Shown piece after piece: positions 1 to 5,370 of a stretch of DNA of 6,383 nucleotides (position 1 is the first letter of the stretch; each line of letters begins with the position of its first letter). Under the pieces are notes generated by a model. That model did not search any database. It saw nothing but the letters and a program-made list of their open reading frames with translations, and was not told the origin of the DNA. The DNA is taken from positions 1-6,383 of the forward strand of contig BQJH01000170.1 in assembly GCA_021604605.1 (NCBI GenBank), written 5' to 3'. Made by a program: the position numbers and the translations under genes. Source of the stretch: Hyphococcus sp. GTDB lineage: Bacteria > Pseudomonadota > Alphaproteobacteria > Caulobacterales > Parvularculaceae.

Positions 1-1131
1 GTGCGCGACTCGATAGAAGTCGTTCGACGCCGGATTGACCCAGCGGGTAATAAAGAAGTTTCAATTCAACCGCAGGGCAATGACCGTATCGTCGTGCAGG
101 TACCGGGCGATGATGACCCTGAAGCGCTGAAGGCGATTATCAACCGGACCGGTCAGCTCAGCTTTCACCGTCATGATCCAACCGTAAATCCACAAGATGC
201 AGCATCAGGTCTTTTGCCGCCGGGTCGTATCTATGTACCTTTTGCAGAGTTCGAAGGATCAGGCTCACCGCCCCTGGTGCTTTATGAAGATGCGGAAGTC
301 ACCGGCGACATGGTGAACAATGCGTCTGCCGGACCGAATAGCGATGGCGGTGGTTTCCAGATCAATTTTGAGTTTGATAATCGCGGCGCCCGACGGTTCG
401 CCGATTATACGCGCAATAATATCGGCGCTGTCTTCGCGATTGTACTGGATGGCCAGATTATTTCCGCTCCCACAATCCAGTCCGCGATCACCCAAGGGTC
501 AGGACGGATCACGGGGAATTTCTCCGCCCTTGAAGCATCAGAAACAGCATTGCTAATTCGTTCCGGCGCCTTGCCGGCGGAATTGAGAACCCTTGAGCAA
601 CGTTCTGTCGGTGCACAGCTTGGCGCGGACTCGGTTGAGGCTGGCGCCAAAGCTTTGATTATCGGGTTCGTCGCCGTGATCATCTACATGGTTTTGAGTT
701 ATGGCCGGTTCGGGCTCTATGCTGATATTGCATTGATCGCGAACGTCATTCTTATTGCTGGTATTTTATCCTTGCTCGGATCAACGCTAACCTTGCCGGG
801 CATAGCCGGGATTGTTTTGACCATCGGTATGGCGGTGGACGCCAATGTGCTGATCTTTGAACGGATCCGTGAAGAGATTAAAGGTGGTAAGGCGCCTATT
901 CAGGCGGCGGAAATTGGCTATCAAAAAGCCTGGTCGGCCATTCTTGACGCCAACGTCACGACGTTCCTTGCGGCGCTTATCATGTTCCAGCTTGGCGCCG
1001 GTCCGGTGCGCGGCTTTGCGATCACACTGGCCGTTGGGGTCGTCACATCCGTTTTCACCGCTTATGTGCTGACCCGCTTCTTTGCGGGTGGTTATCTTTT
1101 GTCCAAACGCCCTAAAGCGTTAGCGCTGTAA
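1..1131 (+). CDS. secD: Protein translocase subunit SecD, 3' part (5' end outside window)
   Basis: SecD works with SecF in the inner membrane. It uses the proton motive force to help pull exported proteins out of the SecYEG channel on the periplasmic side. The reading frame is open from the first base and the first codon (GTG) lies inside a conserved SecD stretch (SIEVVRRRID, then DRIVVQVPG), so it is an internal Val codon, not a start. Roughly 150 N-terminal residues, including TM1, should lie upstream, judging from the usual SecD length of about 520-530 residues. The visible part holds the periplasmic domain (to about window residue 210, including the AIVLDGQIISAP segment) and the C-terminal five-helix membrane block (about 215-370). 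The signature GMAVDANVLIFERIREE lies near residues 276-292. secF follows after 16 nt, so the two are almost certainly cotranscribed. Nothing is broken in the visible part. Confidence 0.97.
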   Translation: MRDSIEVVRRRIDPAGNKEVSIQPQGNDRIVVQVPGDDDPEALKAIINRTGQLSFHRHDPTVNPQDAASGLLPPGRIYVPFAEFEGSGSPPLVLYEDAEVTGDMVNNASAGPNSDGGGFQINFEFDNRGARRFADYTRNNIGAVFAIVLDGQIISAPTIQSAITQGSGRITGNFSALEASETALLIRSGALPAELRTLEQRSVGAQLGADSVEAGAKALIIGFVAVIIYMVLSYGRFGLYADIALIANVILIAGILSLLGSTLTLPGIAGIVLTIGMAVDANVLIFERIREEIKGGKAPIQAAEIGYQKAWSAILDANVTTFLAALIMFQLGAGPVRGFAITLAVGVVTSVFTAYVLTRFFAGGYLLSKRPKALAL

Positions 1132-1147
1132 CGGGAAAGAGCCTGAA

Positions 1148-2128
1148 ATGTTTTTAAAACTCGTCCCTGATGACACGCATGTCCCGTTCACCAAGATGCG
1201 CTTTGTTGCAATGGCTTTTTCAGCATTGCTGATCGTTGGCTCCATTGTTGCTCTTTACACAAAAGGGCTAAATTTCGGCATTGATTTCCTTGGCGGCGTT
1301 ACAATTGAAGTGGCGGATTCAGAACCGATTGACGAAGGCGCCGTACGCGATGTCGTCAGTGGTTTAGGTCTGGGCAATGTCAGTGTTCAATCGATCAGAG
1401 ATTTTGCCGGATCGGAACCGGCCGTAGTTGTTTTTGTCCAGAAGCAGGAAGTGCCTGAAACAGAAGAAGCGCAAGATATTGCTGATGCGAATGAAGTGGC
1501 GCAACAAGACGCTGCTGTTCAGGTCCAGGATGCTTTACGCGGGCTACTCGGCGACGATATGGTCATTCGAAAAGTTGATGTTGTTGGCCCAACGGTTTCT
1601 GGTGAATTGATTGAGAAAGGCGTCATGGCTGTCATTCTTGCTGTGGCGATGATGCTCATCTATATCTGGTTGCGATTTGAGTGGCAGTTCTCTGTCGGCG
1701 CCATCGTGGCGCTGGTTCATGACGTAATTATCACTCTTGGCATGTTCTCAATCACGCAATTGAAGTTTGAGCTCGCTATTATCGCCGCGCTGTTGACCAT
1801 TGTCGGGTATTCCATGAACGACACGGTGGTTGTTTATGACCGCGTGCGAGAGAATTTGCGCAAGTATAAGCAAAAGCCACTTGCGGAACTGCTCGATATT
1901 TCCATCAACGACACTCTATCGCGCACGGTGATGACCTCTGTCACCACCTTGCTGGCGCTTGTCTCTCTGGCGGTCTTCGGCGGGGAAGTGTTGCGCGGCT
2001 TTACGCTGGCGATGATCTGGGGGGTTGTGATCGGGACCTATTCTTCAGTCTTTGTCGCCTCGCCATTCCTGTTGTTGACCAACGTCAAACGTGACTGGTC
2101 AAAACAGCCTGTGACGCAAACACCGTAG
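1148..2128 (+). CDS. secF: Protein translocase subunit SecF
   Basis: SecF is the inner-membrane partner of SecD in the SecDF complex that drives late steps of protein export. At 326 residues it is full length for the family. The first membrane helix is at about residues 18-37, followed by the conserved GIDFLGG motif (44-50). A periplasmic domain spans about 51-150, and the remaining five helices about 158-315. Conserved features are VVGPTVSGEL (145-154) and GYSMNDTVVVYDRVREN (220-236), the SecF signature that includes the helix-4 Asp. The ATG is preceded by a purine-rich GGGAAAGAG about 6-14 nt upstream and lies 16 nt after the secD stop, which supports this start and a secDF operon. One oddity is an acidic, Gln-rich stretch at residues 102-122 of the periplasmic domain that looks longer than in typical SecF. 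Transcription probably ends at the hairpin 18 nt after the stop codon. Confidence 0.97.
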   Translation: MFLKLVPDDTHVPFTKMRFVAMAFSALLIVGSIVALYTKGLNFGIDFLGGVTIEVADSEPIDEGAVRDVVSGLGLGNVSVQSIRDFAGSEPAVVVFVQKQEVPETEEAQDIADANEVAQQDAAVQVQDALRGLLGDDMVIRKVDVVGPTVSGELIEKGVMAVILAVAMMLIYIWLRFEWQFSVGAIVALVHDVIITLGMFSITQLKFELAIIAALLTIVGYSMNDTVVVYDRVRENLRKYKQKPLAELLDISINDTLSRTVMTSVTTLLALVSLAVFGGEVLRGFTLAMIWGVVIGTYSSVFVASPFLLLTNVKRDWSKQPVTQTP

Positions 2129-2146
2129 CGGTCTATTATCAGATGT

Positions 2147-2176
2147 AAAAAAAGCGGGCTTTGGGCCCGCTTTTTT
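2147..2176. terminator. Bidirectional Rho-independent terminator between secF and sodB
   Basis: A GC stem GCGGGC (2154-2159) pairs perfectly with GCCCGC (2165-2170) across the 5-nt loop TTTGG. It is flanked by an A7 run (2147-2153) on the left and a T6 run (2171-2176) on the right. It therefore works as a canonical intrinsic terminator in both directions: for secF (stop at 2128) on the + strand and for sodB (stop at 2196) on the - strand. It lies almost exactly midway between the two convergent stop codons. Confidence 0.93.
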
Positions 2177-2195
2177 GTTGTCAAAATTTATTGCC

Positions 2196-2792
2196 TTACG
2201 CTTTTGACAAATTTGCGTTGGCGAAATCCCAATTGATGAGGTGGTCGAGAAACGCATCGATATAGGCTGGGCGTTTGTTCTGATAGTCGAGATAATAAGC
2301 GTGCTCCCAGACATCCATGGTCAGTATCGGGGTCGCAGATTTATCTGTCACGGGCGTTTCAGCGTTTAGGGTTTTTGTGACTTCCAGCTTGCCGTCCCGC
2401 GCGATGAGCCAGGCCCAGCCAGAGCCAAATTGCCCCGCGCCGGCGCCCGCGAAAGTTTCTTTAAAACCATCATAACCGCCAAAGGCGTCTTTGATGGCGG
2501 CAGCGATGTCGCCAGACGGCGCCCCGCCGCCATTCGGCTTCATGGAGTTCCAGTAGAATGAGTGGTTCCAGACCTGCGCCGCGTTATTGAACAATCCCTG
2601 ATTGTTCCCTTCGGCGTCGCGAATAATGTCCTCTAAGGAAGCATCCGCCAGCTTGGTTCCTTCAATCGCAGCGTTTGTCTTATCAACATATGCCTTGTGG
2701 TGCTTGCCATAATGAAAATCGAGCGTCTGCTCGGAAATATGCGGCGCCAGATCGCCTTTACCGTATGGGAGATCAGGAAGAGTAATCGCCAT
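2196..2792 (-). CDS. sodB: Superoxide dismutase, Fe type
   Basis: This enzyme dismutates superoxide to hydrogen peroxide and oxygen in the cytoplasm. No signal peptide is visible; the protein begins MAITLPDLPYGKGDLAPHIS. Its 198 residues match the usual FeSOD size. The N-terminal alpha-hairpin domain has FHYGKHHKAYV (26-36), and the C-terminal alpha/beta domain ends in DVWEHAYYLDYQNKRPAYI (160-178). The four metal ligands are present: His27, His77, Asp160 and His164. Gln73 in AAQVWNHSFYW and the GAGQFGSGWAWL segment (118-129) are typical of Fe rather than Mn enzymes, although metal choice can be flexible in this family. The start is supported by GAGG (2801-2804 on the + strand, read as its complement), 8 nt before the ATG. 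The gene is convergent with secF, shares its terminator, and is divergent from the gene at 2866. Confidence 0.96.
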   Translation of the reverse strand: MAITLPDLPYGKGDLAPHISEQTLDFHYGKHHKAYVDKTNAAIEGTKLADASLEDIIRDAEGNNQGLFNNAAQVWNHSFYWNSMKPNGGGAPSGDIAAAIKDAFGGYDGFKETFAGAGAGQFGSGWAWLIARDGKLEVTKTLNAETPVTDKSATPILTMDVWEHAYYLDYQNKRPAYIDAFLDHLINWDFANANLSKA

Positions 2793-2800
2793 TCTAGAAA

Positions 2801-2804
2801 CCTC
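2801..2804 (-). promoter_or_regulatory. Ribosome binding site of sodB
   Basis: On the - strand, GAGG is placed 8 nt upstream of the sodB ATG. This is a good Shine-Dalgarno match and fixes the start at 2792, where the encoded protein begins with the family-typical N-terminus. Confidence 0.7.
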
Positions 2805-2847
2805 ATTTCGTCTTAGTTGCTTTCAGATGTGGTGGCACGTAATCATG

Positions 2848-2860
2848 CTTTGCTGCAAAG
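2848..2860. repeat. Perfect 6-1-6 palindrome in the sodB divergent region
   Basis: CTTTGC and GCAAAG form a perfect inverted repeat around a single central T. It lies between the divergent sodB and squalene/phytoene synthase family genes, 55 nt upstream of the sodB start and just upstream of the likely ATG at 2866. Its right arm overlaps the putative ribosome binding site of that gene (AAAGG, 2857-2861). It could be an operator for a dimeric regulator or a small translational hairpin. I do not recognise it as a known box, and chance is possible. Confidence 0.35.
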
Positions 2861-2865
2861 GCAAC

Positions 2866-3603
2866 ATGGACCAGGCGCCATTCATGGACGAAAGTGAAAC
2901 ACACGCTGCGGAGTTTTGTTCCGATCTTGTGCGCGCCCATGATGAAGATCGCTGGCTGAGCGCAAATTACGCATCTGAAGAAAATTCCAGGAAATTACTC
3001 GCGCTTTATGCATTGCAATGTGAATTGCGTCATATTCCGGCAGCGGTCAGCGAGCCGCCCTTGGGAGAAATCAGGTTGCAATGGTGGCGAGAGGCGCTCA
3101 CCGAAATTCGTGACGGTAAATCACCGCGCGCTCACCCGGTCGTTGAAGAGGCCGCCGACTGCGGCTTGGCAAATGAAGAGTATAAAGACTTGCTCGATGC
3201 CGCCATCGATGCTGCGGCAAGACCACTTTATGGAGAAGGGTTTTCGGACGTTGCTGATTTAACTGCTTGGTTGAACAAAGCCGATGGGTCATTTGATGCG
3301 ATTGCTGTCCATTTGCTCGGCGGTGATGTACGCCTCGCCAATGCGGCGGCTGATGCTGGCGCCGCCTTCGCCCTCGCGCGTGAGGGGAGAAAGCTGGCGC
3401 CAAATCTCACCAATGAGATAGACGCCAACATTTCTGAGTTATGGGAACGCCAAAAAGTACAGCTAAAAAAAACGCCATTGGAGATCTGGCCGGCGTTTTT
3501 GCCGTTCGCGTTGACGCCTGCGTACTTAAAGAACCCTCAAACGCCTTTTCCGCTAAGGAAGCGGCTTAAGCTTTTTTCGGCTTTCGCATTTGGCATGTTG
3601 TAG
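2866..3603 (+). CDS. Squalene/phytoene synthase family protein, NDUFAF6-like, probably non-catalytic
   Basis: The protein belongs to the squalene/phytoene synthase superfamily (COG1562-like). The closest match from memory is the alphaproteobacterial group related to mitochondrial NDUFAF6, a complex I assembly factor. Recognisable stretches, numbered from the ATG at 2866 (245 residues), are DEDRWLSANYAS (26-37), LLALYALQCELRHI (44-57) and VSEPPLGEIRLQWWREAL (61-78). In true synthases the region at 48-58 carries a DxxxD motif that binds diphosphate through Mg2+. Here it reads YALQCELRHIP and has no aspartates. The second Asp motif is also absent (REGRKLAPN, 172-180). Prenyl transferase activity is therefore unlikely, and an assembly or scaffold role is inferred. 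The frame is open further up, to ATG 2827 and ATG 2845. I prefer 2866 because AAAGG precedes it by 4 nt and the residues encoded upstream (MWWHVIMLCCKGN) do not look like this family. ATG 2884 is another option. At 245 residues it is slightly shorter than many relatives (about 250-290). Confidence 0.85.
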   Translation: MDQAPFMDESETHAAEFCSDLVRAHDEDRWLSANYASEENSRKLLALYALQCELRHIPAAVSEPPLGEIRLQWWREALTEIRDGKSPRAHPVVEEAADCGLANEEYKDLLDAAIDAAARPLYGEGFSDVADLTAWLNKADGSFDAIAVHLLGGDVRLANAAADAGAAFALAREGRKLAPNLTNEIDANISELWERQKVQLKKTPLEIWPAFLPFALTPAYLKNPQTPFPLRKRLKLFSAFAFGML

Positions 3604-3605
3604 CG

Positions 3606-5240
3606 TTACGTATGGTGCTCAATATTCTGGTCGATCAGCGCGCGGTTATAGGCGGCGAGCGCTTTTACACGCGATAGATATCCGACAACGACATCGTTCT
3701 CTGAGCGACGCACAACGGGAAGTCCGTGTTCGCTGACATCGTTGAGCTGCGCGAGCGCTTCCCCTAGAGACTGCCATGTTTCCAGCCGGTCAGCCTCTTT
3801 AGAGAGCGGCGCGCCGGGAGGCATTTTTTCCATAACATCACGTACACGGATGGTTTGCAAAATCACCCCATGAGGGCCTTCAGACAAGTCATAACCACGC
3901 CGTGATAATTGCCAATGGAAGAAGGATCGTTTGCAAATCCACTGGGTCACCAGGGTCGCGATCGCCACGGCGAGCATAAGCGAAAGCGTGATGCCGTATT
4001 CGCCTGTCAGTTCGAACACGATCAGCGTGGTTGATATAGGCGCCCCCAGAATAGCGCCGCCGACCGCACCCATGCCAATCATCGCGTAATATACAGGACT
4101 TGCAGTCGCTTCTGGAAAAGCCTGCCCCAAGATGCCGCCAAAAGCGGCGCCGACAAAAGCGCCAATGACAAGCCCAGGAGAAAAGACACCGCCGCCAAAC
4201 CGGCAGGATAGCGTAATCGCGGTCGCAGCACATTTCATGAAAACCAGGACAATCAGCAAGATTATCGTGTACTGTCCATTGAGGGCGTTGGTCACAGCTT
4301 CATACCCGACGCCGAAAATTTCCGGGAAGAAGGCGCCCATCAAGCCGACGATCAACCCGCCGATAGGGGGCAGCAGTAAATAGGAAATCCCGAACTTCTG
4401 CGCTTTTTCCCTGACGCCAATGGTCAGGCGTTCTGTGGAGAGAAGAAACATCGTTGCGACCAACCCGCAGATAATACCAAGCCCGGCAGCGAGGGGAACA
4501 TCGATTGTATGAACCAGCCCATATTCCGGCGGCGCGAAGGCGGGAAAATCGCCGAGGTGAATGCGCGTGACAATCGCCGCGCTGACACTGGCGGCGGCAA
4601 TCGGGCCGAAAACCGACAGAGCGTAATTGCCGAGAATGACTTCAAGGGCGAAGAGAACGCCAGCAATTGGTGCGTTAAAGCTTGCAGAAACCGCCGCCGC
4701 CGCGCCGCAACCAAGAAGAGTGCGGCGTTGTTTGGCGTTAAAACCCATATGACGGTCGAGAAAGGACGCAATCGTCGCGCCAAGATGCACCGCCGGCCCT
4801 TCGCGTCCTGCGCTGGCGCCTGCGCCAAGGGAAACGGCCGAAACGGTTGCTGCAGCAAGCCCTGCACGCAGCGAAATCCGGCTATCCCCAACGGCTCGCG
4901 CCTCGATCACATCGGCGATCCCCTGGCCGCGACCACCGGTCAGCCATTTAAAACGGTCCGCGAGGTAGAGGATCAAAGAGACTACAAGCCCGCCGATGAT
5001 GGGCGCTAACCAGGCTCTGCTAAATCCGAGAGAAGATGCGCCGCTGATCACCCCGGCTTCCGTTGCGCCAAAGGCGATTAACGAGATTTTATCAATCGCC
5101 CAGCGGAATCCGATCACCCCATAGGCCGCAGCAGCGCCAATCACGACAGCGAAAAACCATACGCGCATGACGTCGAAGCGTTCCATGCGGCGCCGGAGCT
5201 TCCGCAGAGTAATCAAAAGGCGCGCAACGTTCCGGGTCAT
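3606..5240 (-). CDS. CLC family chloride channel/transporter with C-terminal CBS-like segment
   Basis: This is an integral inner-membrane protein of the CLC family, which moves Cl- as a channel or as a Cl-/H+ antiporter. It has 544 residues: a basic N-terminus (1-25), a CLC membrane core of many helices (about 26-435), and a cytoplasmic tail with a single, degenerate CBS-like unit (about 463-535; VRDVME and HGLPVV...VGYLSR). CLC signatures are GRGQGI (103-108), GREGPAVHLG (145-154, with gating glutamate Glu147), FNAPIAGVLFALE (188-200) and GGGVFSP (349-355). Compared with E. coli ClcA, selectivity-filter Ser107 is Gln106, the internal proton glutamate Glu203 is Val201, and the central Tyr445 is Phe441. 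The gating Glu is kept. This resembles CLC channels at the Glu203 position, so tight H+ coupling is doubtful. The start at 5240 has no obvious Shine-Dalgarno. Met19 (5186) and Met25 are alternatives, and the core begins near Arg26. It is convergent with the upstream gene (2-nt gap) and divergent from glnE. Confidence 0.94.
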   Translation of the reverse strand: MTRNVARLLITLRKLRRRMERFDVMRVWFFAVVIGAAAAYGVIGFRWAIDKISLIAFGATEAGVISGASSLGFSRAWLAPIIGGLVVSLILYLADRFKWLTGGRGQGIADVIEARAVGDSRISLRAGLAAATVSAVSLGAGASAGREGPAVHLGATIASFLDRHMGFNAKQRRTLLGCGAAAAVSASFNAPIAGVLFALEVILGNYALSVFGPIAAASVSAAIVTRIHLGDFPAFAPPEYGLVHTIDVPLAAGLGIICGLVATMFLLSTERLTIGVREKAQKFGISYLLLPPIGGLIVGLMGAFFPEIFGVGYEAVTNALNGQYTIILLIVLVFMKCAATAITLSCRFGGGVFSPGLVIGAFVGAAFGGILGQAFPEATASPVYYAMIGMGAVGGAILGAPISTTLIVFELTGEYGITLSLMLAVAIATLVTQWICKRSFFHWQLSRRGYDLSEGPHGVILQTIRVRDVMEKMPPGAPLSKEADRLETWQSLGEALAQLNDVSEHGLPVVRRSENDVVVGYLSRVKALAAYNRALIDQNIEHHT

Positions 5241-5370
5241 GATGAATATTAACAGGGTTAAAAGAAATCGTTCATATCAGCATTCTGTGAGATGTCTAAA
5301 TGTCACTATATGATTAAGAACACATTCATCCTGTTTTGCGATGGTTATCGCCTCAATTCTGAAGAAATGA
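5241..5370. other. Divergent intergenic region between the CLC gene and glnE
   Basis: This 130-nt AT-rich stretch must hold the promoters of both divergent genes. On the + strand, TATGAT (5309-5314) matches a -10 hexamer at five of six positions, but no -35 sits at 16-18 nt spacing. TTAACA (5249-5254) resembles a -35 but lacks a good -10 partner. No clear NtrC or other operator motif was recognised by eye. Confidence 0.5.
5271..5298 (-). promoter_or_regulatory. Possible promoter of the CLC gene
   Basis: Read on the - strand, TAGACA (-35-like, 5293-5298, five of six consensus matches) and TATGAA (-10-like, 5271-5276, four of six) are separated by 16 nt. The -10-like hexamer ends 30 nt before the CLC ATG. 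The spacing and location are right, but the match is only moderate and the region is AT-rich, so chance is a real possibility. Confidence 0.25.

Noticed and set aside
1..3. GTG at the first base as the start codon of secD
   Set aside because: It falls inside conserved SecD sequence, and the N-terminal region with the first membrane helix is missing, so the gene continues upstream of the window.
2817..2845. TTGCTT ... TAATCA as a promoter for the gene at 2866
   Set aside because: Only three and two of six consensus matches, so it is not distinguishable from background.
3098..3403. 101-codon - strand frame inside the squalene/phytoene synthase family gene
   Set aside because: It encodes a His/Arg/Gln-rich low-complexity product opposite a recognised gene, so it is a shadow frame.
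3550..3577. Hairpin CCGCT/AGCGG followed by a T6 run, as a terminator of the squalene/phytoene synthase family gene
   Set aside because: The stem has only 5 bp, the T run starts 7 nt after it, and it lies within the coding sequence. This is too weak to annotate.
4509..5009. Open frame of 166 codons on the + strand within the CLC gene
   Set aside because: It is antisense to well-conserved CLC motifs. Its product is Arg/Lys/Asn-rich without recognisable domains.
5341..5370. Nine-codon ORF (ATG 5341 to TGA 5370) directly in front of the glnE ATG, in the same frame
   Set aside because: It could be a leader peptide or a start interrupted by a stop. It has no ribosome binding site and no attenuator-like structure was seen, so chance is the simplest explanation.
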